Assembly: GCA_036260935.1 (NCBI GenBank)
Contig: DATALQ010000022.1
Location: 62,001 to 126,000 of the forward strand
Length of the DNA: 64,000 nucleotides
From: JAEYOM01 sp036260935
Lineage (GTDB): Bacteria; Bacillota; Clostridia; Acetivibrionales; DTU013
Direction: 5' to 3'
The notes below the pieces were generated by a model. It saw nothing but the letters and a program-made list of their open reading frames with translations, was not told the DNA's origin and ran no database searches. Of the stretch, positions 6,712-16,022 are shown piece after piece. A program made the position numbers and the translations under genes. The stretch's first letter is position 1. Each line of letters opens with the position of its first letter.

Positions 6712-8940
6712 TTATTGCGCAACGCTGAAATATTTGTTGATCATATTGGATAAGTCATTATATCTTAATGGTTTTGCAAGATAATCATCCATACCGGTGT
6801 TTATGCACAACTCTCTGTCACCCTTCATCGCATTTGCCGTAAGAGCAATAATTATTATATGCTCCCCGCTAGCTTTTTCTTTTTCCCGAATCAGGGAAGT
6901 TGCCTCAAGACCATCTATTTCCGGCATTTGCATATCCATTAGTATAAGTTCGTACTTATTTGACTCAAGCATTTGCAGAAGCATTTTACCATCGTCGGCA
7001 TAATCAGCCTTAAGGTTTTTCTTTGCCAGGAATATCTTTATTAACTCTTGATTTACCTTGCTATCCTCGGCAACAATAATATTCAAATCGTTACTGCAGA
7101 TTGGACTATTGTTTGTAATGCTTTTTCTTATAGGTTCTTCAGGCGCTTGTGCAAGCTCGAATGGGATTGAGAAAATGAAACTACTGCCTGCTCCCATTTT
7201 ACTTTCAACACGAATATTCCCTTCCATCATTTCTACCAGGTTTTTAACAATCGAAAGCCCCAGACCTGAACCGCCATATTTCCTTGTAGTAGAATTATCC
7301 AACTGTTTGAAACTCTGAAATAACAAATCGATTTTTTCATCAGGAATGCCGATCCCGGTATCGGAGACCGTGAATTTGACCTTAGCGCGCATATCATGTG
7401 TTTCCACGACCTCGGCACTGACAGTGATTTGGCCTTCCGCGGTAAATTTTACAGAATTGCTTATAAGATTCGAGAAAATTTGTTTTAGTCTCGTAGGATC
7501 GCCGGATACATATTCCGGAAGCCGCTTATCAAAATGAGTTCGCATTGAAATATTTTTGTTCCGCGTATGAATAACAAATGTATCGACTGCCTCTTCCATA
7601 AGTACTTTCAGATGAAATACAGTGTGTTCAAGCTCAAGCTTTCCCGCTTCGATTTTAGAATAATCGAGAATATCGTTAAGAAGAGATAGAAGGCTTGTTG
7701 CAGAACTCATAAGAATCTTCAGATTCTTTTTCTGTTCTTCGGCAGGCATTTCTGCAGAATAAAGAATATCCGAGATCCCAATAATGGCATTCATGGGGGT
7801 CCTGATTTCGTGACTCATATTGGCAAGAAATCTGCTTTTGGACTGGTTGGCAGCCTCCGCAGCTTTTTGTGAGGATTTTGCTTCATATAACGCAAGTTCA
7901 AGCTCGCTTATATCCTTTAAAACAATAAGAGAACCAGTAAATTTGCCCTTTTTATTAAAAATCGGGTTTTTGAATAAATAAAAATATTTGATTTCATTTG
8001 CGACATTAATACATAATTTTTCATTTAGAAATTCTTGATCGGAAAGATTAGCTGAAAAATCTTTTATAGCGTCAAAAACATCAATTACGGGCCTCCCGGT
8101 ATAATCACCGGCGCAGGCGCTGCCAAAGACGTTATTAAAAAGACTTAATGCTTGTTTATTGATTGCCAGTATAATGTTGTTTTTATCAAGAATAATTACG
8201 GAATCCTGCAGACTCTCAAAAAGTTCTCCTTTAGCAATAGGAATTACGTCGAACATCCTGAGCCTGAACAGGCAGAAAAAACTTAATAGACCTGTTAAGC
8301 TAAAAGCAAGGGGAGTTATATCAAAATCTCCTGTATGAACTATATTAAAGTTTGACAGCATACTTAACATAAATGGGATTATCGCGGAAAGCAAAAGAAA
8401 AATTGTCTGTCTCCTGGAAGACTCAGAAGAATTAAACAAACCTGTCAGGAGATTTAGAATCCCGGCAATTGTAAGAAAATAAATATATATAATATTCAGC
8501 CAGAAACCAATGCCATTTTCCAAAATCAAAACATCTCCCTGCAAGGATACCGATCTGTAAAACAAAAAGTGATACTGGTTGGTAGCCAACAGGAGGAAAA
8601 ACATAAAAGCTATCAATAATATAGGCAGAACCCGTTTCGTTTTAAAAAAAGATAATTTCTTCGTATGTTCATAAGTAAGCGCAAGAAAAGAAACAGGAAT
8701 CAGTTCAACTCCAATATACCGAAGGTTTGAAACAAGCAATTTGTCGGAAAATCCCTGAAAAGCAAATACAAGCACTTGAAAAAAAGAAGCGGTCGCGACA
8801 GAGAAAAGAAGTATTCCTAAGGGTAAGGCTCCAAAAGCAGGTCTGCGCCTAAAGCAAGAAATAGAAGTAATCAGGCACATTGCTACTGAAATGCATAGTA
8901 TTACTATGTAGATACTTAGATTATCTATTCGCACAACCAT
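6712..8940 (-). CDS. Hybrid sensor histidine kinase with 7TM input and C-terminal receiver
   Basis: A 742-residue membrane sensor. Residues ~8-230 form seven hydrophobic spans of the histidine-kinase N-terminal 7TM type. Residues ~240-345 are PAS-like, HisKA has the phospho-acceptor His377 (SHEIRTP), the ATPase domain follows with DTGIGIP and GGSGLGLSI, and a receiver at ~620-740 carries Asp669 and the conserved Lys in LAKPL. There is no Hpt domain or output regulator next to it, so the phosphate must go to a distant partner or the receiver feeds back on the kinase. A second gene of the same design lies at 40729-42933. The start has only a distant AGAGGA ribosome site. Confidence 0.93.
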   Translation of the reverse strand: MVVRIDNLSIYIVILCISVAMCLITSISCFRRRPAFGALPLGILLFSVATASFFQVLVFAFQGFSDKLLVSNLRYIGVELIPVSFLALTYEHTKKLSFFKTKRVLPILLIAFMFFLLLATNQYHFLFYRSVSLQGDVLILENGIGFWLNIIYIYFLTIAGILNLLTGLFNSSESSRRQTIFLLLSAIIPFMLSMLSNFNIVHTGDFDITPLAFSLTGLLSFFCLFRLRMFDVIPIAKGELFESLQDSVIILDKNNIILAINKQALSLFNNVFGSACAGDYTGRPVIDVFDAIKDFSANLSDQEFLNEKLCINVANEIKYFYLFKNPIFNKKGKFTGSLIVLKDISELELALYEAKSSQKAAEAANQSKSRFLANMSHEIRTPMNAIIGISDILYSAEMPAEEQKKNLKILMSSATSLLSLLNDILDYSKIEAGKLELEHTVFHLKVLMEEAVDTFVIHTRNKNISMRTHFDKRLPEYVSGDPTRLKQIFSNLISNSVKFTAEGQITVSAEVVETHDMRAKVKFTVSDTGIGIPDEKIDLLFQSFKQLDNSTTRKYGGSGLGLSIVKNLVEMMEGNIRVESKMGAGSSFIFSIPFELAQAPEEPIRKSITNNSPICSNDLNIIVAEDSKVNQELIKIFLAKKNLKADYADDGKMLLQMLESNKYELILMDMQMPEIDGLEATSLIREKEKASGEHIIIIALTANAMKGDRELCINTGMDDYLAKPLRYNDLSNMINKYFSVAQ

Positions 8941-9153
8941 GATTTATTAATTCCTCTTTCGATCACTTGTCAATTTAGAAAAATCAAACCGGCAAAATAT
9001 AATAATCATATTTTATCATATTATGTAAAACAAATATAGATTCCTGCAGCAGGCGCCAGAGACGGTACGATAGCCGGAATGATGGCTGTGAGGGAATTTA
9101 AGAGCAATGTACGAATATGGAAGTCCGAATGCTCCTTTAGAGGTACTGCAACC

Positions 9154-10440
9154 TTATGCATTTTTGAGCGGCATATCCATTTTGACTGAGGTCCCCCCGG
9201 ATTCTCTGTTTTCCGCCCATATTCTGCCGCCGCAGGCTTCCACGATCTCCCTGCATATGGCAAGTCCGAGTCCGGCCACCGTACGCCCTTTGTCTGAAGT
9301 ATAGAACGGGTCGAATATCTTTGGGATATCCTCCTCCGGAATGCCTGTACCGTTATCTTCAACGGAAAAAAGCACCGAATCCCCCAGCCTCGAGCATGAG
9401 ACGGCTATGGCAGGTTCCTTCCGGTCAAAGTGCTTCAGGCTGTTGCTGATGATGTTGCCGAAGACCCTCCGCATTTTTGAGATGTCTACGGAAAGAAGCT
9501 CCTGGGGACAACCGATACTTACGGAAAAAGCCACTCCTCTTTCGTTCAGCTCTTCCTCGTAATCCGATTTCAATATTGCACAGAATTTCTCGGCGGATAT
9601 CTTCTGCAGCTTAAGGCTGTTTTTAATGTGAAGATTCAGATACTCGTCGAATTCCTCTACGAGGTTGTTGATAGAAACAGACTTGTTATATATTATGTCA
9701 ATATACTGCTCATATTTTTCGACCTGCAGAGAGCCCTTTTTCAAGCGTTCCGTAAAGCCCATTATCGACGTAAGCGGCGTTTTTATATCGTGGGAGATGG
9801 AGGCGATTATGAGGTTCTGCTTCTGTTTTTCCTTTTCAATGGCTTCAGTCAGTGTGACAAACCGGTTCTGAAGCAGCCCGATCTCGTCCTTGCGTGTAAC
9901 GCTCCTGGGTCGGATACCCTCCTTATAGCGCTCCATGTTCTTTTGCAGTGCCATTATGGGTTTGGCATAATCCAAATAGACTGGAATTGCTGAAAACAAC
10001 AGAATTATCAGGATTATCACTGCTTCGGCTATGAAAATGTCCCAGGCTAGGTTATACGAGGCAATATACTTGATATTCATCGGCTTTGTCACATTGAGCA
10101 GGTAAATGTGACCCTCATGGTGAAACAGGCCGGACGCGTTGTTCACAACATTCACGCCCGTCATCTTTCCCGTATGAAAAATCGCGGCACCCGATTCATC
10201 GCTGACCTGTATGACCAGATTTTCCTTCTCTGAGATATCTTCAAGCAGCTTTCTGAAGTCGCTGCTGTTCTCCGCCTCATTTATAATACCGGCTGTTTCG
10301 GCACGCAGTCCTTCCTGTACTTCATTGTTGTAGCTTGAGATCTCCCTGGACAAAAAGAGGCTGTAATATCCCATAACCAGCAATATATTGACTATAAAGG
10401 CAGCCAGAACGAGTAAGGGAAGCTTGATCTTAATACTCAT
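9154..10440 (-). CDS. Sensor histidine kinase of the ABC-export operon
   Basis: A 428-residue kinase. One N-terminal span (residues ~7-30) and a second at ~134-155 bracket an extracellular domain of about 100 residues. A HAMP-like linker leads to HisKA with His217 (SISHDIKTPLTS), and the ATPase domain ends with DNGTGIPEED and GLGLAICREIVE. The ATG at 10440 is preferred because GGAG lies seven bases before it; an upstream ATG at 10446 is too close to that site. It overlaps the OmpR-type regulator gene by 11 bases, so the two are almost certainly cognate. They follow export-pump genes in the same operon. Confidence 0.93.
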   Translation of the reverse strand: MSIKIKLPLLVLAAFIVNILLVMGYYSLFLSREISSYNNEVQEGLRAETAGIINEAENSSDFRKLLEDISEKENLVIQVSDESGAAIFHTGKMTGVNVVNNASGLFHHEGHIYLLNVTKPMNIKYIASYNLAWDIFIAEAVIILIILLFSAIPVYLDYAKPIMALQKNMERYKEGIRPRSVTRKDEIGLLQNRFVTLTEAIEKEKQKQNLIIASISHDIKTPLTSIMGFTERLKKGSLQVEKYEQYIDIIYNKSVSINNLVEEFDEYLNLHIKNSLKLQKISAEKFCAILKSDYEEELNERGVAFSVSIGCPQELLSVDISKMRRVFGNIISNSLKHFDRKEPAIAVSCSRLGDSVLFSVEDNGTGIPEEDIPKIFDPFYTSDKGRTVAGLGLAICREIVEACGGRIWAENRESGGTSVKMDMPLKNA

Positions 10441-11125
10441 TTTCATTCTCCGGATATTTTACAAGTTTGTATCCCACGCCCCAGACGGTTTTGATGTAAC
10501 GGCTTTCCTGGTCGAGCTTGTCGCGCAGGTTTTTAATATTTACCGCCACCGTGCCTATGTCCGCAAAGTCGGTGCCCCATACGGCGCTGAATATCTGTTC
10601 CTTTGATACGACCTTTCCCGCGTTTTCAAAGAGATAGCACAGCAGCTGGAATTCCCTCGCGGACAATTCTACGAGCCGGCCGTTTACAGTGACCTCGTAG
10701 CTTTCAGGATCTATGCGGATGCCGCCTATGGTCATGGCATTGTTTTTCTTTTGCAGGCTTCGCCTTTCCCGGCGCAAATGCGCCTTTACCCTGGCCACGA
10801 GCTCCTCCACCACGAAAGGCTTTGTAATGTAATCATCGGCGCCCATTTCAAAACCCAGCATTGTATCGTAGGTACGGTTTTTTGCAGTTACGAAAAGTAT
10901 CGGGCAGGAAACAGCGCTTCTGATCTTCCTGCAGATCTCAAGCCCGTCTATATCGGGCATCATGATGTCAAGCAGTATGAGCGAAATGTCCGGATTGTCC
11001 TTCAGCAAAGTCAGGGCAAGCTGTCCGTTGAATGCCGGAAGGCATTGATACCCCTCGTCCGTAAGGGCGTCCGATATCAGCAGAGCGATTTCCTTATCGT
11101 CGTCAACTATCAGGATTTTTTCCAC
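10430..11125 (-). CDS. OmpR-family response regulator
   Basis: A 231-residue regulator with an N-terminal receiver (DDD acidic cluster at 8-10, phospho-acceptor Asp53, conserved Lys in YITKPF) and a C-terminal winged-helix of the OmpR type ending in TVWGVGYKL. I place the start at a GTG at 11125, where AAGGGGTGG precedes it and the protein gains normal family length; a GTG at 11173 would add 16 residues outside the fold. It is coupled to the kinase gene downstream and lies behind the HlyD-like gene, which suggests that it controls the exporter operon. Confidence 0.94.
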   Translation of the reverse strand: MEKILIVDDDKEIALLISDALTDEGYQCLPAFNGQLALTLLKDNPDISLILLDIMMPDIDGLEICRKIRSAVSCPILFVTAKNRTYDTMLGFEMGADDYITKPFVVEELVARVKAHLRRERRSLQKKNNAMTIGGIRIDPESYEVTVNGRLVELSAREFQLLCYLFENAGKVVSKEQIFSAVWGTDFADIGTVAVNIKNLRDKLDQESRYIKTVWGVGYKLVKYPENENEY

Positions 11126-11184
11126 GCCGCCACCCCTTTCATTATCCGTAATCGGTGAAGACCGGTCTTGCACGGATTGCCGCG

Positions 11185-12378
11185 TTATTTGAAGCTGAAA
11201 TACACATCGGCGGTATAGCCCGGTTTCAATTGTCCTTCAGTGTCCTGCGGTTTTACCTCTACCTTTACTATCCGCTTCCCGTCCTTTTCCACTGCCACGT
11301 TTGAAATTTGAGAAACCACGCCGGGAATGGACAGGGTGGTGTCCGACGTCGGTACGATTTCGACAGTCTCTCCCAGAGTTACATTTTTGATGAATTCCTC
11401 ATCGACTTCCGCACTCACCACTATGGAATCGGCGTCGATCAGCTGCAGCACACGGGTCGGCATATTCTGTGTTCCGAGCATTGTGCCGTTTATTACCCCG
11501 ATATTCTGTACTATGCCATTTTTAACGCTTGATACGATACTGTTCGAGTTCAGGTAGTCCTTTTCACTTTTGCTTTTCATTATATCGAGGTCGATTCGGG
11601 AGGCTGCCACGCTGCTGTTCTGTTTCGCCGTATTCGCGCCGTTGGAGTTATTTATCTGATCGAGCTGCTCCTGCTTGGACGTAAGCTGGATCTTCAGTTG
11701 ATCCAATTCAGTTTTCAACGCGTTCTTCGTTCTGTTTATGTTGATCCCGATATCCGACAGAGCTTTCTCTCTCTGATCCAAAATATCGGCATACTGGTCG
11801 AGCAAGCTTTTTGAAACCGTGCCCGCGTCATAAAGCGCCTGGTTATCACGGACATCCTTTTTCGCAGTCTCCAGCTCTTTTTTGGCCAGGTCCAGCGAAG
11901 TTTGAAGAATCCTGAGGTCTGAATTCGTTCCCTTATTCAATTCATCCGTCTTGGTTTTTATGTCCTTCTGCAGTTGCGCAATGTCCTCCGAAAGCGCGCC
12001 CGTATCCTGAACCGTGGTGTCAAGCCCTGCCTGTCCTGCCGCAAGCTGCTCCCTGAGTTTCTCCATAGTGCCCAGGTACTCCGACATATCCAGCGTCACC
12101 AGTTCCTGTCCCATTGATACGCGGTCGCCTTCCTTGACCTTGACGTCGGTTACTACGGAAGGAAAGTCGATATTTATATCGTAAACCTTCTCGTATTTCA
12201 CCTCTCCCCAGGCATCCAGGCTGTCATCCTGCACCGTTTCCGGGGAGATGGCTTCAAGGCTCTCCGCCTTGTCCGCCTGTAATAAATTATAGCCGATTAT
12301 ACCGCCTGCCACAAGCAGGACAAGCAATGCGGCGCCGGCCAGTGCCAACTTTTTATGCTTAAGGATCCATTCTATCAT
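11185..12378 (-). CDS. HlyD/MacA-like membrane-fusion subunit
   Basis: A 397-residue protein with one N-terminal anchor (residues ~9-31, rich in Ala/Leu/Val). A short lipoyl-like beta segment (VVTDVKVKEGDRVSMGQEL) is followed by a long coiled-coil hairpin at ~105-255, the second half of the lipoyl domain and a beta-barrel. This is the periplasmic-adaptor fold; in Gram-positive bacteria it stands outside the membrane and works with ABC3-type exporters. GGAGG lies seven bases before the ATG. It directly follows the permease gene (20-base gap). The substrate is unknown. Confidence 0.9.
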   Translation of the reverse strand: MIEWILKHKKLALAGAALLVLLVAGGIIGYNLLQADKAESLEAISPETVQDDSLDAWGEVKYEKVYDINIDFPSVVTDVKVKEGDRVSMGQELVTLDMSEYLGTMEKLREQLAAGQAGLDTTVQDTGALSEDIAQLQKDIKTKTDELNKGTNSDLRILQTSLDLAKKELETAKKDVRDNQALYDAGTVSKSLLDQYADILDQREKALSDIGININRTKNALKTELDQLKIQLTSKQEQLDQINNSNGANTAKQNSSVAASRIDLDIMKSKSEKDYLNSNSIVSSVKNGIVQNIGVINGTMLGTQNMPTRVLQLIDADSIVVSAEVDEEFIKNVTLGETVEIVPTSDTTLSIPGVVSQISNVAVEKDGKRIVKVEVKPQDTEGQLKPGYTADVYFSFK

Positions 12379-12398
12379 GACTTTGCCTCCAATTATTT

Positions 12399-14708
12399 TT
12401 ATTCAACGCTCTTCAGCGACTCGAGCATGTCGATCTTTTTCATTTTTTCAGCCACGATACCGTTGATTATCAGGGCAAACACAAATGTTATAAGTCCCGA
12501 CAGTGCTACGGTGCTAAAAGTTATTCGGCTCAGCAGGTCCATCTGGTCGTCCAGCCCGCTCGCCGCAAGCTCTGCAATAACTTTGCCCACCGGTATGCCG
12601 AAAACCGATCCCAATACGACGGAAAGTATGTTTTCAGTAAGCACAAGCGAGCGTATCTCTTTCTGGTAAAAGCCCAGCACCTTCAAAGTGGTAAGGTCCC
12701 GTATCCTTTCGGAGAAATTCAGTATGCTGCTGTTGTAGAGCACTACGAATGCCAGTATCCCTCCAAGGAAAATAAGCAATATGGCTGCGATATAAACAAC
12801 CTTCGTGCTGGATTTGACATCCTTTATCTGGCTGGTCCTGTCCACGTATTCATCGACATAATCGCCTTCCAGAAAAGTCTTGTCCGGCTGATGCTCCCAT
12901 TTCACCAATATTGCGGACGGCCTGAAGGTTTCTCCGATGGCTTCGAAGTATTTGTCCGTCATGTACATCCCCTGCCCCGTAGCCAAATATACTATCTGTC
13001 TCACAGGCACTTTTACATAGCCTTTGCCGTAGCGTTTAAGTTTGATAATGTCCCCCTTTTTGACTTTCAAGGTCTGCGCAAGCTTTCTCGTCATCGATAT
13101 TCCATTCTCCGGAAGCCGGACGGCATTGCCGCCGACGTCCTTCAGATGCACGAGCGGGCTGTCCTGCGGAAGTATCGTCAACAGCTTCATCGTTCTTTTC
13201 CCGTCGGGGCAGACGATCTCTACCGCCGTCTCCTCCATCTGCTGGACGGTCCCGTCAAGCTTAATGTTACGGATAAAGCGCGAATCCGCCTTTCTGTCCA
13301 ATATGATTTTCTGGTCGTAGGTGTAGGTTACGTCATAAGTCTGCCGGGCGATCCCATTCACCATGCCGCATAGGGTGAACGCAGCCACGACAAGCCCCGT
13401 GCAGCCTGTTATCCCAAGTACACTCATGATCATGCGCATTTTATTCTTCAACGTATTCCTCGCAATGAGCTTGCGGCTGAACCTCATCCTGTTCCAAAGC
13501 TTCGGCAGAAATTCCAGGAAGATATGGCTTCCTTCCTTTGGAGGCTTGTCTCTGAGCAGAACCGAGGGAGAATCCCTGAGCAGCCTGAGGCAGGCGTAAA
13601 GCGAAACTCCGCCCGTACAGGCGAGTATCAATACAAGGCTGAAAATAAAATTGACAAGGTTGACCGAGATCCGATAATCTGTAAAACTCAGCTTAAGCCA
13701 CGGTATCAGCAGCCTGCCGAAAAAATTCGGGCCGATCAGGAGTCCGAGAAAAGCTCCCAGAGCGCCCATGTATACGCCGTAGGACGTATAGTGCCACAGT
13801 ATGCTTCTTTTTGTATAACCGAGCGCTTTCAGTATACCAATCTGGCTTCGCTGGTTTTCCACCATACGGAGCATGGTGCTCTGAGTTATCAGGGCGGTAA
13901 CGAGGAAAAACATCAGTGGGAACACGGTGGCAAGGGTCTTGAACTGGCGTATGTTTGCGTTTATGTTATTGGTGCTGCTGTCCTCGCCCCTTGCAACGAT
14001 ACCGATGAGGGCATCCCCGACAGCTTTGTCTACCTCCGCTTCCACGCGCGTGATATCAGCCCCCGGAGAGAGCTTTACGCATACCTGGTTGTAAACTGTC
14101 CGGCCATATGCGCTTTTCAGCATGTCTTCATTTATGATGGCAAATCCGTACTTTCCGGAATTAGGTACTATGCTGGTCGTGCCCTTGACTGAGTAGATAT
14201 GCTCGCTGCTCTGCGCCAGTCCTTCGATGCGCAGACTGAGCCACTTGTCATTTACTTTCACCTCGACCCTGTCGTTTATCTTAAGCCCGTGCTCCTTTGC
14301 AAAGGCCTCGTCCAGTATTGCGCCGCTGCTGCTTACGAGCCTGCCCTGCTTCAGCATCGGCCTGTCCAATGCGTTTTTGCCGGATACCGCGTAAATCCTC
14401 AGAGTCGGACGGCCCTTCAATCCCGTTATCGCATTTGCCGTAAAACGCTTTTCGAGCTTTTTAACGCCGTCGATTCTTGAAATATTCCATAGTTCCTTTT
14501 CCGAAGGGTTTGAGACATTTATCCACAGATCGGAGATGTCGGTGGCGGCATACATAACGCCGGAAAGGTCGTCTATGGTCTTCCAGACGCTGTCGAGGCC
14601 GGTAACGATCATTACGGAAAGCGCAGCCATTATGAAGATCGATATGAACTGCGCTTTGGATCTTTGCATATCCCTGATCGATTTTCCGAAAAGCGACTTT
14701 TTTACCAT
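12399..14708 (-). CDS. ABC exporter permease, FtsX/MacB type
   Basis: A 769-residue membrane protein with a first span at ~18-40, a large extracellular domain, an FtsX domain with three spans (~255-375), a fourth-span break at ~425-450, another extracellular domain and a final FtsX domain (~640-760). This duplicated arrangement is typical of ABC3-family permeases such as those for lipoproteins, peptides or antibiotics. Its ATG overlaps the end of the ATPase gene by seven bases. With the ATPase and the HlyD-like adaptor it forms a MacAB-like exporter lacking an outer-membrane channel. Confidence 0.92.
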   Translation of the reverse strand: MVKKSLFGKSIRDMQRSKAQFISIFIMAALSVMIVTGLDSVWKTIDDLSGVMYAATDISDLWINVSNPSEKELWNISRIDGVKKLEKRFTANAITGLKGRPTLRIYAVSGKNALDRPMLKQGRLVSSSGAILDEAFAKEHGLKINDRVEVKVNDKWLSLRIEGLAQSSEHIYSVKGTTSIVPNSGKYGFAIINEDMLKSAYGRTVYNQVCVKLSPGADITRVEAEVDKAVGDALIGIVARGEDSSTNNINANIRQFKTLATVFPLMFFLVTALITQSTMLRMVENQRSQIGILKALGYTKRSILWHYTSYGVYMGALGAFLGLLIGPNFFGRLLIPWLKLSFTDYRISVNLVNFIFSLVLILACTGGVSLYACLRLLRDSPSVLLRDKPPKEGSHIFLEFLPKLWNRMRFSRKLIARNTLKNKMRMIMSVLGITGCTGLVVAAFTLCGMVNGIARQTYDVTYTYDQKIILDRKADSRFIRNIKLDGTVQQMEETAVEIVCPDGKRTMKLLTILPQDSPLVHLKDVGGNAVRLPENGISMTRKLAQTLKVKKGDIIKLKRYGKGYVKVPVRQIVYLATGQGMYMTDKYFEAIGETFRPSAILVKWEHQPDKTFLEGDYVDEYVDRTSQIKDVKSSTKVVYIAAILLIFLGGILAFVVLYNSSILNFSERIRDLTTLKVLGFYQKEIRSLVLTENILSVVLGSVFGIPVGKVIAELAASGLDDQMDLLSRITFSTVALSGLITFVFALIINGIVAEKMKKIDMLESLKSVE

Positions 14709-15403
14709 ATGATCTCCTCAGCATCCTTTGGGCTGTCGTTGTACCTTATCTCATTTATCCTGCCGTCCTTCATATGAATGACTGAGTCCGCCATATCTGC
14801 TATCAGGGCGTTATGCGTGACGATTATGACAGTTTTCCCCATACTCGAGGCGGCGTCGCATATCAGCTTGAGGACCTTGCGACCGGTCGCCGAATCCAGA
14901 GCTCCGGTCGGTTCATCACACAATACGATCTGCGGGTTTTTCGCCAGAGCCCTCGCGATGGAAACCCTTTGCTGTTCTCCTCCCGATATCTGGCTCGGGA
15001 AATTGTCGAGCCTGTTTTCAAGGCCGACTTTTGTCAACATTTCCTTCGAATCCAGAGGATCATTGCATATTTCCTTGGCAAGCTGTACATTTTCCAATAC
15101 CGTCAGGTTTGGTACAAGATTGTAGAACTGAAAAACAAAGCCTATCTTATTTCGTCTGTAGGTCGTAAGTCCATGCTCAGACATTTTAGAAATTTCCTGA
15201 CCATCTACGATTATCCGCCCCTTCGTGGGCGAATCCATTCCGCCGAGCAAATTGAGCACCGTTGTTTTGCCTGCTCCGCTTTGCCCGAGTACTACGTTGA
15301 CAGTCCCCTTCTCCAGGCCGAAACTAATGCCGTCGACCGCCTTTATCGTGTGGCCTCCGACATGATATTCCCTCTCCACGTTTTCAAAATTAATGAAGCT
15401 CAT
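14702..15403 (-). CDS. ABC exporter ATP-binding subunit (LolD/MacB type)
   Basis: A 233-residue ATPase with Walker A GQSGAGKTT, Q-loop VFQFYNLVPNLTV, signature ISGGEQQRVSIARAL, Walker B IVLCDEPTGALD and the switch His in VTHN. It drives the FtsX-type permease whose gene overlaps its end. The ATG at 15403 is chosen because AAAGGAG lies seven bases before it; a longer frame to 15466 would add 21 residues unlike the family. It is the first gene of the five-gene export and two-component operon. Confidence 0.95.
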   Translation of the reverse strand: MSFINFENVEREYHVGGHTIKAVDGISFGLEKGTVNVVLGQSGAGKTTVLNLLGGMDSPTKGRIIVDGQEISKMSEHGLTTYRRNKIGFVFQFYNLVPNLTVLENVQLAKEICNDPLDSKEMLTKVGLENRLDNFPSQISGGEQQRVSIARALAKNPQIVLCDEPTGALDSATGRKVLKLICDAASSMGKTVIIVTHNALIADMADSVIHMKDGRINEIRYNDSPKDAEEIIW

Positions 15404-15745
15404 CCGTTTTCTCCTTTGTCCAAATGCGGCAGAGCCGGGTCGAAGCGTCCCGGCTGCATGCGACAAGCCGTTTCAAGCCTATGGTCGATTGTTGCAGCAA
15501 AATCAATTATAATTCGACTATATTATGTGGGAAGAGGAAATTTATTAAGAAATATTATGGATTAGGCTGAGGTGGGGCAGATAGCACACCTCAGCAAGTG
15601 GCAGCAAGCGGATGGCAGTCAGCGTGTGAAGGAACACTACATGCTGTGAAGTATGGCGATGCTGGAATACGGTCACAAGATTATTCGCCATCACTGTCTC
15701 ACGATGCAGCACCGACTGCATCCGATTTGCCGGTTTTTTATAGAC
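15404..15745. other. Intergenic region with a stem-loop and an unassigned 58-codon frame
   Basis: The first part should hold the promoter of the export operon; TATAAT-like sequence appears near 15510 on the minus strand, but no convincing -35 box. A 9-bp stem (GCTGAGGTG / CACCTCAGC) lies at 15566-15595. On the minus strand an ATG at 15721 opens a 58-codon frame to 15545, rich in His, Leu and Val and without a ribosome site; I think it more likely a remnant or chance frame than a gene. The region borders a MITE-like element. Confidence 0.4.
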
Positions 15746-15874
15746 TGTACAAAATTTGAATTTTGGGTCAATTTAGTCAACATAACCCTCGACTTTTCGC
15801 CATTATTCTGAGAAAAACCAGGCAAAACTTATCCTCTAATACGATTTTTTGGCCAAAACTTCAAAAAATGTACA
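15746..15874. mobile_element. MITE-like 129-bp element with TGTACA-ended inverted repeats
   Basis: The left end reads TGTACAAAATTTGAATTTTG and the right end, in reverse complement, TGTACATTTTTTGAAGTTTT; both continue with GG or G. About 18 of 22 aligned positions agree, with one indel. Nothing coding lies between the ends. Ends beginning TGTACA followed by a TTTGAA-type stretch suggest an IS21-like parent, but that is from memory of the family and uncertain. I see no clear target duplication. Confidence 0.55.
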
Positions 15875-15966
15875 CTTAGAAGGAATTTTTATGACTCACC
15901 GCTAAAAGCTCTATGGAACCCCTCATCCAGCGCGAGGTTTTTTGCATGCGCCCGCTGGGCACACAT

Positions 15967-16006
15967 AGAAAAAGCCCGGACTCGCCTCTGCAGCAATTCC
16001 GGGCTT
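15967..16006 (-). terminator. Terminator of the serine hydrolase gene
   Basis: On the minus strand AAGCCCGGA pairs with TCCGGGCTT over a 17-base interior and is followed by TTTTTC. It begins 17 bases after the stop at 16023. Confidence 0.8.
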
Positions 16007-16022
16007 CTGTACCTTGCATATT

